Below, in pieces: positions 38,522 through 46,813 of a stretch of 64,000 bases of DNA. Every line of letters begins with the position of its first letter. The first letter of the stretch is position 1. The translations under genes and the position numbers were made by a program. The stretch is from Sulfurospirillum arcachonense DSM 9755. Its GTDB lineage: Bacteria > Campylobacterota > Campylobacteria > Campylobacterales > Sulfurospirillaceae. The notes under the pieces were generated by a model. The model was given only the letters and a program-made list of their open reading frames with translations, did no database searches and was not told the origin of the DNA. Location: contig NZ_JFBL01000004.1 of NCBI RefSeq assembly GCF_000597725.1, positions 62,001 to 126,000 of the forward strand, read 5' to 3'.

Positions 38522-39759
38522 TACATGTAAGCCTTAAGTACTTCAGGAATTCTAATAGTTCCATCTTCGTTTTGGTAGTTCTCCATAATTGCTATAAGAG
38601 CTCTACCCACAGCCAATGATGAGCCGTTTAGTGTATGAACAAGTTTGTTTTTCTTGCCATCTTTATATCTTATTTTTGCTCTTCGTGCTTGGAAATCCAT
38701 AGTATTTGAGATTGAGCTTATCTCTCTATATCTGTTTTGTCCAGGGAACCATACTTCTAAATCGATTGTTTTTGCAGCACTAAAACCAAGGTCGCCTCCA
38801 CAAAGCATAACCTTTCTGTGAGCAAGTCCTAAAGAAGTCAGTAAGTCACTAGCACAATCTACCATTTGATTAAAAACATCTTCACTCTGCTCAGGTTTCG
38901 TAATCGATACTAACTCTACTTTTGAGAATTGGTGTTGTCTTATCATCCCTCTAGTATCTCGTCCAGCACTTCCTGCTTCTTTTCTAAAACATTCGCTATA
39001 ACACGTCATTTTTATAGGGAGTTCATTTTCGTTGAGTATTTCATCTCTAAAAAGATTTGTAACAGGAACTTCTGCTGTTGGGATTAAAAAGAGGTCTTCA
39101 CCATCAATTTTAAATAAATCATCCTCAAATTTTGGAAGTTGTCCTGTCCCAGTAAGTGTTTCACGGTTTGCTATGTAAGGTACACAAACTTCACTAAAAC
39201 CACGTTTTGCATTAAAGTCTAACATGTAGTTTATCAATGCACGGCTTAGTTTTGCTCCATCACCTCGAAGAGCAGTAAATCTACTTTTAGCAAGTTTTAC
39301 ACCTCTTTCAAAATCTAACCAACCATTATCCAAATCCCAATGTTCTTTTGCTTCAAAATCAAATGTGGGAGGAGTAAGAATAAGCCCTAATTCTACATTT
39401 TCATTTTCATCTTCACCCTCAGGAACACTCTCATCAGGAATATTTGGAATTTCGCTTGCAATACTACTTAATTTTTCTTCTAAATCTTTTACAAGAGAGT
39501 TAAGTTCTGCTACTTTTGTTTTATTTTCAGAGAGTTCTGCTTTAAGAGCATTGATATCTTTTCCCTCTTTTGCATAAACTCCAAAAAGTTTACTCTTAGC
39601 ATTTTGTTCAGCTTGTAACTCTTCTAATACTTTTTTCTCTTTTTTTAGTTCAAGTGAGATACTTCTTAGAGTATCAAGAACTTCTTCTTTGACTTTTTTC
39701 TTTCTTAGTTTTTCACAAATTGTTTCAAAATCATTTTGTAGTAATTTTATATCTAACAT
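38521..39759 (-). CDS. serS: Seryl-tRNA synthetase SerS
   Basis: A 412-residue class II aminoacyl-tRNA synthetase. The N-terminal antiparallel coiled-coil arm (residues about 25-100, [18 protein letters not shown]) grips tRNA-Ser. The catalytic core shows motif 2 in [32 protein letters not shown] and motif 3 in [20 protein letters not shown]. It is the fourth gene in the minus-strand run starting with der, 12 bases after trpS. Length and motifs are normal. Confidence 0.96.
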   Translation of the reverse strand: MLDIKLLQNDFETICEKLRKKKVKEEVLDTLRSISLELKKEKKVLEELQAEQNAKSKLFGVYAKEGKDINALKAELSENKTKVAELNSLVKDLEEKLSSIASEIPNIPDESVPEGEDENENVELGLILTPPTFDFEAKEHWDLDNGWLDFERGVKLAKSRFTALRGDGAKLSRALINYMLDFNAKRGFSEVCVPYIANRETLTGTGQLPKFEDDLFKIDGEDLFLIPTAEVPVTNLFRDEILNENELPIKMTCYSECFRKEAGSAGRDTRGMIRQHQFSKVELVSITKPEQSEDVFNQMVDCASDLLTSLGLAHRKVMLCGGDLGFSAAKTIDLEVWFPGQNRYREISSISNTMDFQARRAKIRYKDGKKNKLVHTLNGSSLAVGRALIAIMENYQNEDGTIRIPEVLKAYM

Positions 39760-39771
39760 CTGTATTTTTCC

Positions 39772-40740
39772 TTAACGATAAATGCCAACGGCATCTCTAA
39801 TAATTTCCATTTTTTTCTTTGCAATAGTACTTGCTTTTGCAGCACCTGCGTCAAGTATATCGTACACTTCTTGAGTATTATTTAGATAGTGTTCTCTTTT
39901 TTCTCTAGCTTCTTTAAAGTACTCCCAAATCAACTCTTTAAGATACATTTTAAAGTGACCGTGACCTTCGCCACCTTTTTCGTATCTTTTTTGTAAGTCT
40001 AGCAAACCATCATTGTCTAAAAATAGTTTAGCTAAAGCATATACGTTACAGTCTTTCCACTCTTTAGGATCTTCTAGTGGAGTTGAGTCAGTCTCTATTT
40101 TCCCTACAGTTTTTTTCAACTGTTTTTCTGTTTGAAAAATATCTATTGTATTGCCATAACTTTTACTCATCTTCGCACCATCAAGTCCAGGGATAGTTTG
40201 AAGCTCTTGGGCTACTTTATACTCAGGGATAGTAAAAATATCTCCATGATCGTTATTAAATTTTATAGCGATATCACGAGTTATCTCCACGTGCTGGATT
40301 TGGTCTTTTCCAACAGGTATAACTTCAGCATCATAAAGAAGTATGTCAGCTGCCATAAGTACAGGATAAGAAAAAAGAGAGTGATTAGCAGCGATACCTT
40401 TTGCTACTTTGTCTTTATAACTATGAGCACGCTCAAGTAGTCCCATAGGAGTATAACCTGAAAGTATCCAGTAAAGCTCAAGTACCTCTTTTACATCAGA
40501 CTGTGCATAAACAGTCGCTTTGTTTGGGTCGATGCCCAATGATAAAAAGTTAATAGCAGCGTCAAGAGTGTTTTCTCTTAAAGCTTTTCCATCTTTTAGT
40601 GAAGTAAGTGCATGGTAGTTTGGTATAAAGATAAAAAGATCACTACTATCTTGTAAATCTTTCATCTGCTTGATAGCACCAAAATAGTTTCCTAAATGTA
40701 AGGCACCTGAAGGTTGTATTCCTGTTAAAACACGTGTCAT
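39772..40740 (-). CDS. trpS: Tryptophanyl-tRNA synthetase TrpS
   Basis: A 322-residue class I aminoacyl-tRNA synthetase. The HIGH-type motif appears as GALHLGNYFGAI near residue 12 and the KMSKS loop as DGAKMSKSYGN near residue 195. AHSYKDK and QIQHVEITRDIA mark the tryptophan and dimer regions. Its start overlaps aroK by four bases, so the two are translationally coupled. Standard bacterial length. Confidence 0.96.
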   Translation of the reverse strand: MTRVLTGIQPSGALHLGNYFGAIKQMKDLQDSSDLFIFIPNYHALTSLKDGKALRENTLDAAINFLSLGIDPNKATVYAQSDVKEVLELYWILSGYTPMGLLERAHSYKDKVAKGIAANHSLFSYPVLMAADILLYDAEVIPVGKDQIQHVEITRDIAIKFNNDHGDIFTIPEYKVAQELQTIPGLDGAKMSKSYGNTIDIFQTEKQLKKTVGKIETDSTPLEDPKEWKDCNVYALAKLFLDNDGLLDLQKRYEKGGEGHGHFKMYLKELIWEYFKEAREKREHYLNNTQEVYDILDAGAAKASTIAKKKMEIIRDAVGIYR

Positions 40741-41246
40741 TTAATTTCCTGTAATATATTTTTGATTATTTCGTCTATGCTTTTGTTTTCTACATTTATG
40801 ATTATGTCAGCTTTTTCTTTGTAAAGAGGATCTCTTTCATCAAAAAGAGCTTTTGCTTTGTTCATGTCACTTAAAAGTGGACGTTTTGCTAGTTTTTTCT
40901 CACTATTGGCAGAAGATTTTATTCTCTCTAAGATACCTTCAAAACTTGATTTGAGGTATATCACTTTTCCAATTTTATGGAGATTTTTTACTTTATAAAA
41001 ACCACCACCTGTTGAGATGAGGGTGTTTTTTACGCTTTTTTCTAACCACTTTGCAGTTTTTTTCTCTAAGGCTCGAAAGTACTCTTCACCCTCAGCTTCA
41101 AAGATAGCTTTGACTTTTCGGTTTTCCATACTCTCTATCAAGTCATCACAATCAACCCCAACTAGACCAGTCTCTTTCATGAGAGCTCTTGCAATTGTAC
41201 CCTTACCAACACCCATAAAACCTATAAGAACTAAGTTTTTACTCAT
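40737..41246 (-). CDS. aroK: Shikimate kinase AroK
   Basis: A 169-residue P-loop kinase that phosphorylates shikimate at the 3-hydroxyl in the chorismate pathway. Walker A reads GFMGVGKGTIA near residue 9, followed by the shikimate-binding DCDDLIE, the FRALEKK block with its Arg, ISTGGGF, and the LID region LAKRPLL. It overlaps der by four bases upstream and trpS by four downstream. Gly replaces the usual Ser/Thr directly after the P-loop Lys (GKGT), which also occurs in some family members. Confidence 0.93.
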   Translation of the reverse strand: MSKNLVLIGFMGVGKGTIARALMKETGLVGVDCDDLIESMENRKVKAIFEAEGEEYFRALEKKTAKWLEKSVKNTLISTGGGFYKVKNLHKIGKVIYLKSSFEGILERIKSSANSEKKLAKRPLLSDMNKAKALFDERDPLYKEKADIIINVENKSIDEIIKNILQEIK

Positions 41247-42640
41247 ATGTCTAAACTTTCATCTCTTTCACCTTTTTTTCTTGCATAAAGTAAAATAGGG
41301 CTACCTTCAAGCTCAAACTTTTCTCTTAGTTTGTTCATAAGGTATCTTTTATAACTAAAGTGAAGTGCCTTTGGTCTGTTCATTACTAAAACTATACGAG
41401 GTGGTTTTACATCGTATTGGGTTGCAAAGTAGATTTTCACTTCTTTAGTTTGATCTGCTGGCATGTGATGTCTTATCGTCGCTTCTTTAAATACTTCATT
41501 GAGTTTTGAAGTAGAAATTCTTTGAGAATAGTTTTTGTAAACTTCTAAAATCAAATCTTTTATCTTGTAAACTCTTTTTTTGTTTAAAGCAGAAACGGTG
41601 ATAACAGGAGCATATGCTAAAAATTTAAATCTATATCTAAGTTCATCAAGAGTTTTTTCATAACTCTCACATTTTTTGTCCCATTTGTTTAAAACTATGA
41701 TAGTTGCTAAGTTGTTTTTATCTGCAAGGTTTGCTATACGCTCATCAAGTTCACGAAATGGTTCACTTCCATCAAGAACTAAAAGGGCAATGTCCGCACC
41801 TTCAAGCATCTCATTTGTACGCATAAGAGCAAATTTTTCTATGCCTTCTATTTTTCCACGACGTCTTAAACCAGCAGTATCTACGAAGTTCAATCTTTTG
41901 TCTTCATAGTCAATGTATTCATCAACAGGGTCAATGGTAGTTCCAGCAACACTACTAACAACAGCTCTTTCTTCTCCTACTAATGCATTTAAAAGTGAAC
42001 TTTTCCCAACATTTGTACGTCCAATAATCCCTATGTTGATTTGGTTTGACTCTTCTTCTTCGATTTTCTCATCAATATCATGCGCTAAGATAGATTCTAA
42101 ATCAATATTTTCATCATCATCTTCTTCTATTTCAAGTTCTAAATTTTCTTCAAGCTCAGGTAAAAATCCATCAATCCAATTTAAAAGTGCAGTAACCCCA
42201 CGGTTGTGAGAAACTGAGATAGGAAACACATTTTGGGCTCCAAACTCGTCAAACTCCCAAGCTCTTTCTATTTCTTTGTCATTGTCTATTTTGTTAATAA
42301 CTAAGGCGATTGGTTTTTTGTAACCTTGAAGTGAATAAAATATCTTTCTCTCTTCTTCACTTGGAAGCATTTTCCCATCTACCATCATGATGATAATGTC
42401 GGCTCTTACTGCCGCTTCCATTGATTTTTCTCTTACATTTTCAAAGAGCTCATTTGAGCTGTCAAGTCCACCAGTATCGAGGATAGTACAAGGTTTTTCA
42501 CCTATGAGTACCTCATGGTCACGAACATCACGAGTCGTACCACTAAAATCAGAAGTGATAGCAATACGCTTTTTTGCTATCCTGTTAAATAAAGAACTCT
42601 TACCAACATTTGGTAATCCTATAAATGCTATAGTTTTCAT
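41243..42640 (-). CDS. der: Ribosome-assembly GTPase Der (EngA)
   Basis: A 465-residue GTPase with two consecutive G domains and a KH-like C-terminus. The first G domain has GLPNVGKSSLFN, DTGGL and NKID; the second has GRTNVGKSSLLN, DTAGLRRRGKIEG and NKWD. The linker of about 30 acidic residues (EEDDDENIDLESIL) is typical. Der acts in assembly of the large ribosomal subunit. It is the first gene of a five-gene minus-strand operon; its start lies about 220 bases from the divergent sodN gene, and the region between must hold both promoters. One copy of the TTACATGTAA palindrome lies about 20 bases upstream of its start. Confidence 0.96.
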   Translation of the reverse strand: MKTIAFIGLPNVGKSSLFNRIAKKRIAITSDFSGTTRDVRDHEVLIGEKPCTILDTGGLDSSNELFENVREKSMEAAVRADIIIMMVDGKMLPSEEERKIFYSLQGYKKPIALVINKIDNDKEIERAWEFDEFGAQNVFPISVSHNRGVTALLNWIDGFLPELEENLELEIEEDDDENIDLESILAHDIDEKIEEEESNQINIGIIGRTNVGKSSLLNALVGEERAVVSSVAGTTIDPVDEYIDYEDKRLNFVDTAGLRRRGKIEGIEKFALMRTNEMLEGADIALLVLDGSEPFRELDERIANLADKNNLATIIVLNKWDKKCESYEKTLDELRYRFKFLAYAPVITVSALNKKRVYKIKDLILEVYKNYSQRISTSKLNEVFKEATIRHHMPADQTKEVKIYFATQYDVKPPRIVLVMNRPKALHFSYKRYLMNKLREKFELEGSPILLYARKKGERDESLDI

Positions 42641-42823
42641 AACTGCCTTTTTAAATCTCTTTACATGTAATAAATAATTTGTACTTTTAATATAAGAGTG
42701 TATTTTTTGTATCTATTATAGCACTAATTTGCTGTATCTTTAATGAGAGAAGATTTAGGGAAAAAAAAGGGTGAAGTTTTTAAAAGATAACTAAATTTTG
42801 TCAATTTTGCACAAGTTTTATTT

Positions 42824-42832
42824 TGCTATGAT
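42824..42832 (+). promoter_or_regulatory. Extended -10 promoter of sodN
   Basis: TGCTATGAT (TGn plus a TATAAT-like box) lies about 32 bases before the sodN start codon, giving a leader of roughly 25 bases with GAAAGGA as ribosome site. An extended -10 without a clear -35 fits the promoter style of this phylum. The rest of the 220-base der-sodN gap shows no other strong motif, apart from a TTACATGTAA copy at 42661. Confidence 0.45.
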
Positions 42833-42863
42833 AAAATATTACTAAATTTTGAAAGGATTTTTA

Positions 42864-43340
42864 ATGAAATCATTGTTAAATGTATTTAAACCTGAAGTTG
42901 CACATGCTCATTGTGATGTGCCTTGTGGTATCTATGATCCTATCGTAGCTCAAATAGCAGCTTTAAGTGTTGTTCGTATGGTCGATCAAATGCTTGCACT
43001 TCCTAAGAGTGATGATGTTAGTTATTTTAACACAATGGCACGTTATGTAACTGTTAAAGAGAGTGAAGCTATAAAATGTAAAGAAGAAATCCGTATTATT
43101 TGGGGAGATTTTATTAAAGGTCCACAATTAGAAAAATACCCAGAACTCCATACCATTGTACACAATATCATGGTGCTTGGAGGTGCTGCAAAACAACACG
43201 TTTCTCGTGAAAAAGCGATGGCTTTTCTAGCTGAAGTAAATAAGTTTGCAGAAATCTTTTGGGCACTAAAAGGTGTGGAAACAAAAGTAGCAAAAAGCCC
43301 ATACTTTCCAAATGAAGATGTAGTTTATCCTGTTGTATGA
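42864..43340 (+). CDS. sodN: Nickel-containing superoxide dismutase SodN
   Basis: A 158-residue NiSOD precursor. Residues 1-15 (MKSLLNVFKPEVAHA) are the propeptide; cleavage would expose HCDVPCGIYDP, the nickel hook, in which His1, Cys2 and Cys6 of the mature protein bind nickel. The rest forms the four-helix bundle (AALSVVRMVDQML, VKESEAIKCKEEIRIIW, HNIMVLGGAAKQHVS). It removes superoxide in the cytoplasm. I start at ATG 42864 behind GAAAGGA; an upstream in-frame codon (42849) lacks a good site. The next gene overlaps by four bases and encodes the predicted processing protease. NiSOD is best known from Streptomyces, cyanobacteria and marine bacteria and is unusual in this phylum as I know it. 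Confidence 0.95.
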   Translation: MKSLLNVFKPEVAHAHCDVPCGIYDPIVAQIAALSVVRMVDQMLALPKSDDVSYFNTMARYVTVKESEAIKCKEEIRIIWGDFIKGPQLEKYPELHTIVHNIMVLGGAAKQHVSREKAMAFLAEVNKFAEIFWALKGVETKVAKSPYFPNEDVVYPVV

Positions 43341-43630
43341 TAAAGCTTTTTCGCATTGTCGGCGACTCACTTTACCCTTTGTATAAAGAGGGTGATTTAG
43401 TCGTTGGCATTCGAGTAAAATTTGGTTTACATGTAAAGCCAAAAGATATCGTCACCTTTACTCGTAAAGGAGTAGGGGTGATGATAAAACAAGTACGCTC
43501 CATAGAAAACTCCCAAGTCTTTGTAGTAGGCACAACACCCCATAGTGTAGATAGCAGAGTGTTTGGCACTATACCCCTTGAAGAAATCTCTTATAAAATA
43601 CTTTTTAGGGTTCCAAAATTTTCTTATTAA
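43337..43630 (+). CDS. sodX: NiSOD maturation protease SodX (S26/S24-like)
   Basis: A 97-residue signal-peptidase-like protein. The nucleophile Ser is in RIVGDSLYPLYKEGDLVVG and the general-base Lys in GVGVMIKQVRSIE, the Ser/Lys dyad of the S24/S26 families; the last block TTPHSVDSRVFGTIPLEEI is also typical. No membrane anchor is present, so it should act in the cytoplasm, on the SodN propeptide. It overlaps sodN by four bases (ATGA), the conserved sodN-sodX arrangement. One TTACATGTAA palindrome is embedded in the coding region, read as LHVK. Confidence 0.88.
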   Translation: MIKLFRIVGDSLYPLYKEGDLVVGIRVKFGLHVKPKDIVTFTRKGVGVMIKQVRSIENSQVFVVGTTPHSVDSRVFGTIPLEEISYKILFRVPKFSY

Positions 43631-43873
43631 GCATAGGGATGGATTCGAATAAATAATATACTTTTTGAAAAGCAAATTTTTAATTATTAACAAGACACAA
43701 CATAAGCCGAGTTAAGCTAATACTTTAACTACGACTATTACGCATAAAATATGACAATTTCATTATTCATAAATGTGTTTACTGTCTCGTTACGGACACA
43801 GTTTTTTATGTAAAATCTATTTTCCATTAACGTACTTTTTTCTATATTTTATTATAAAGATAAAATACTAATT
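43631..43873. other. Intergenic boundary between sodNX and the defence-like operon
   Basis: No credible gene is seen in these 243 bases. They contain a GGATTCGAAT near 43641, weakly like a tRNA T-arm, then two hairpin-forming stretches: GTTAAG...CTTTAAC near 43712 and ACTGT...ACAGT with a T-run at 43781-43807. The last 60 bases are very AT-rich and probably hold the promoter of the next operon. The hairpins could belong to a small RNA or to a decayed element marking an insertion boundary. Confidence 0.35.
43781..43807 (+). terminator. Terminator-like hairpin with T-run
   Basis: ACTGT pairs with ACAGT around an inner two-base-pair extension and a GTTACG loop, followed by six T residues. It lies about 150 bases after sodX, too far for a simple sodX terminator, so it may end a small RNA or protect the downstream operon from read-through. 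Confidence 0.4.
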
Positions 43874-45370
43874 ATGTTAATATGTAAAATGACTATGAAC
43901 ACAACACAATCAAATAAAACAATAAATAATCTTGCTATAGAATTGTTAGAATACTACTATTTAAATGATCCTAGATCATTATGTGTAGCTTTTAGTGGTG
44001 GTAAAGATAGTACAGCAGTAGTCTATTTGGTTTGTAAGATGCTTTTACAACTAAGAGAAAAAAATATAGATTTAGATAAAAAGATCTATGTTATAAATTC
44101 CAATACTTTAGCAGAACTTCCACCTCTTTTAGATCATTTAGAAAAAGCACTTGACAGTGTTAGATCATATGCTTTAAAACATGATCTACCTATAATCGTA
44201 GAAGAAGTTTTTCCTGAACAAAAAGATACTTTAAATGTTCAATTTCTTGGTGTAGGTATGCCACCACCATCAAATACTTTTAGATGGTGTACTGATAAAC
44301 TAAAAGTAAATCCAATAGATAAAAAAATTAAAGAAATTTTTCCAGATGGCAAATTTATATCTGTAATAGGTACAAGAAGAGATGAAAGTTTTAGTAGATC
44401 AACAAGAATAGAAAAGTTATCTGTGAAAGGAACAAATCTAAAGATCAATGATAGATATCCAAATGCTAGTAATCTTATGCCTATTGAAGATTGGACAACA
44501 AAAGATGTTTGGGAGTATCTTTTTAAACAAACAAATGATTTAGTAAATGTTGATTTTCTTTGGCAACTATATAGTGATGCAAGTGGTAAAAATGCTAGTG
44601 AATGTTCTTTCGTTGCCGCAGGTGGTAAAAATATAGATGATGGTAAGTTAGGCTGTGGTGTATCTCGCTTTGGCTGTTGGCAATGTTATATGGTTCGTGA
44701 TACAGATAAAAGCCTTGATGGACTTATGAAGAGTGGTTATAACAACGTAGAACTATATAAAGAGTATAGAGATTGGTTTTGGAATCTTACTCAACAAGGT
44801 TGGGAGAAAACAAGAGATGTTTATAACCATAGAACACAAGTAAAAGATTTATATAATAAAGGTGGAAAAGATAATCCTAAATTTGGAATGACAATGCCTA
44901 AGGGTTTAAAACTTCAATTAAGAAAAAAATCATTTAAGCAACTACTAGACTTGCAGGACAGATTGAGTGAAAAAATTATAACTGTACAAGAAATTATATT
45001 AATTCAGAAAAGATGGTTAGATGAAGGAGATATTGAACTAACAGCGTTTAAATATGCTAGAAAACATAATATAAACATAGAACTTACTAATGCAATTAAG
45101 GACTTAAAAGGTAAATCTAAACTCGCAAAAATTTATTATAAAAATAATCTTTTAAAAAAAAATTTTTCTAAAGATTTTTCGATTCTAACATTAAAACGTT
45201 TTGCAGTTCAATATAATATAAATAAAGAAAAAATCACAAATAAGTTCTTTCCTTCAAAAGATGAAGAAAAACATATAAGAAAAGAATGGAAAAATGCAAA
45301 ACGAATAGATACAAAAAAAGTATTTATAAAATTATATGATTTTCTTTGTTATAATCAAAATAAAATATAA
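43874..45370 (+). CDS. DndC-like PAPS-reductase-family protein (defence-like operon gene 1)
   Basis: A 498-residue protein of the phosphoadenosine-phosphosulfate-reductase/ATP-pyrophosphatase superfamily. The PP-loop is SGGKDS at residues 41-46 (SLCVAFSGGKDSTAVVYLV). Four cysteines at about 139 (FRWCTDK), 261, 268 and 271 (GCGVSRFGCWQC) are placed like the 4Fe-4S ligands of DndC, the sulfur-transfer enzyme of DNA phosphorothioation. The C-terminal 150 residues are Lys-rich and unrecognised. Start codons at 43874, 43889 and 43895 are all possible without a clear ribosome site. No dndA/B/D/E or sspBCD gene is adjacent, so a classical phosphorothioation system is not present here. It leads an operon with a DUF262 protein and an ATPase; DNA modification or nucleotide-based defence is inference. 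Confidence 0.8.
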   Translation: MLICKMTMNTTQSNKTINNLAIELLEYYYLNDPRSLCVAFSGGKDSTAVVYLVCKMLLQLREKNIDLDKKIYVINSNTLAELPPLLDHLEKALDSVRSYALKHDLPIIVEEVFPEQKDTLNVQFLGVGMPPPSNTFRWCTDKLKVNPIDKKIKEIFPDGKFISVIGTRRDESFSRSTRIEKLSVKGTNLKINDRYPNASNLMPIEDWTTKDVWEYLFKQTNDLVNVDFLWQLYSDASGKNASECSFVAAGGKNIDDGKLGCGVSRFGCWQCYMVRDTDKSLDGLMKSGYNNVELYKEYRDWFWNLTQQGWEKTRDVYNHRTQVKDLYNKGGKDNPKFGMTMPKGLKLQLRKKSFKQLLDLQDRLSEKIITVQEIILIQKRWLDEGDIELTAFKYARKHNINIELTNAIKDLKGKSKLAKIYYKNNLLKKNFSKDFSILTLKRFAVQYNINKEKITNKFFPSKDEEKHIRKEWKNAKRIDTKKVFIKLYDFLCYNQNKI

Positions 45371-45379
45371 AGGCTATAT

Positions 45380-46813
45380 ATGCTGTTAAGTCCTGAATAT
45401 GAAAATAAGTTTAATGAAGCTAGTACACTTAAGGCAAAAGCTATTGTATTATATGGTCGAAATCTTGGTACGCTTATGGCAGAAAGTTTAAATAAGTTAG
45501 ATATAGAATTAAATTATAAAGATGAGATTTTGTCTGAATTTAGTGATATAAAAGAATTTTATGATAGATTTTTAAAAAATTGTGAAAAATTTAATGTAAA
45601 AAGTTTAGATGAACAATCACAAGTTATCTCAGATTTTTTACTAAAAAAAATACCTTTAGAATGGGTACAGGAAGATTGTGGATTTAATAATGCAAATTCA
45701 TTGGAAGAGGAAGAGGAAGAAGTAGTTAGTGATGGATATGATATTAATTCTATTGATATTAGACCTACAAATCTAACAATTCATCAAGTTTACCAAAAAC
45801 ATCAATATAAAGAGATAGATTTAAATCCAGATTTTCAGAGAAATGAAGTATGGAGTAGACAACAAAAAAGCCTACTTATTGAATCAATCCTTATACGTAT
45901 TCCCATACCTGCTTTTTATATAGATGCACGAAATCCAAGAAAATGGAATGTAATTGATGGGCTTCAAAGATTAAGTACTATAATTAATTTTATTAAAGGT
46001 ACGTTTGCCTTATCAAAATCACCAACTGGTAAAAAACAATTGGAATATTTAACAGAATTAGAAGGTAAAAAATATATGGAGTTGGATCGTAAATATCAAA
46101 GAAGAATAGAAGAATATACACTTTTGTTTAATATGGTATATCCAGGAACTTCAAATAAAGTTGCTTTTAATATATTTACTAGAATTAATACTTTGGGAAC
46201 CAATTTAAGTGCACAAGAAATTAGACATGCTATGAATGATGGCACATCTACTAGACTATTGGGAAGATTATCTAAAGATGAAGATTTTATTAAAGCAATT
46301 TCAGAAAAGAATTATAAGTCAATGGAAAAAAGAATGGCTGATAGGGCTTTGATATTAAGATATTTAGCATTTAAATTATTTGGATATGAGAATTATTTAA
46401 AAAATGATATGAATGATTTTTTAGATAAGGCTATGAAAAAGTTAAATAAAATTAATGATAGAGATGAGAATGAAAAGTTAAAATTAGATAAAATTACTCA
46501 AAAATTCAATGAAAATATGAAAAAATCATATATCATTTTTAATGATAAATCATTTAGAAAGTTTTTTAGTTTAAATGAAAAGAAAAAATGGCCTATTAGT
46601 TTACCTTTATTTGAAACTGTAAATTGTGCATTAGACAATTATACTGTAGAAGAAATTGAAAAATATAAAAACGAAATTTTTGATAGTTTTTTTGAATTAT
46701 TTAAAAATGATGATTTTATTGAATGGATATCAAAGGCAACTAATAATACTGATCATGTAAAATGGAGATTTGAAGCAGTAAATAAAATTTTCAAAGAGAC
46801 AATAGGACATTAA
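45380..46813 (+). CDS. DUF262 (ParB/Srx-like, GmrSD-related) protein (defence-like operon gene 2)
   Basis: A 477-residue protein. The first 115 residues are a helical extension ending in a run of seven Glu within a short acidic stretch (SLEEEEEEVV). The DUF262 domain follows: LTIHQVYQKHQYKEIDLNPDFQRNEVWSRQQKSLLIESILI, then the signature IDGLQRLSTIINF (Asp193 to Arg197, here DGLQR where DGQQR is usual) and FNIFTRINTLGTNLSAQEIRHAM. DUF262 domains have NTP-dependent nuclease activity in the GmrSD restriction system and recur in defence islands. The extension could be a partner-binding region. Nine bases separate it from gene 1, and the next gene starts on the base after its stop. Confidence 0.82.
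   Translation: MLLSPEYENKFNEASTLKAKAIVLYGRNLGTLMAESLNKLDIELNYKDEILSEFSDIKEFYDRFLKNCEKFNVKSLDEQSQVISDFLLKKIPLEWVQEDCGFNNANSLEEEEEEVVSDGYDINSIDIRPTNLTIHQVYQKHQYKEIDLNPDFQRNEVWSRQQKSLLIESILIRIPIPAFYIDARNPRKWNVIDGLQRLSTIINFIKGTFALSKSPTGKKQLEYLTELEGKKYMELDRKYQRRIEEYTLLFNMVYPGTSNKVAFNIFTRINTLGTNLSAQEIRHAMNDGTSTRLLGRLSKDEDFIKAISEKNYKSMEKRMADRALILRYLAFKLFGYENYLKNDMNDFLDKAMKKLNKINDRDENEKLKLDKITQKFNENMKKSYIIFNDKSFRKFFSLNEKKKWPISLPLFETVNCALDNYTVEEIEKYKNEIFDSFFELFKNDDFIEWISKATNNTDHVKWRFEAVNKIFKETIGH

Noticed and set aside
43637-43660. A tRNA gene suggested by GGATTCGAAT
   Set aside because: No acceptor, D or anticodon stems could be paired around it; at most it is a fragment.
43874-45370. A complete DNA phosphorothioation (dnd or ssp) system
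   Set aside because: Only a DndC-like protein is present; no DndA/B/D/E or SspB/C/D-like gene lies beside it.
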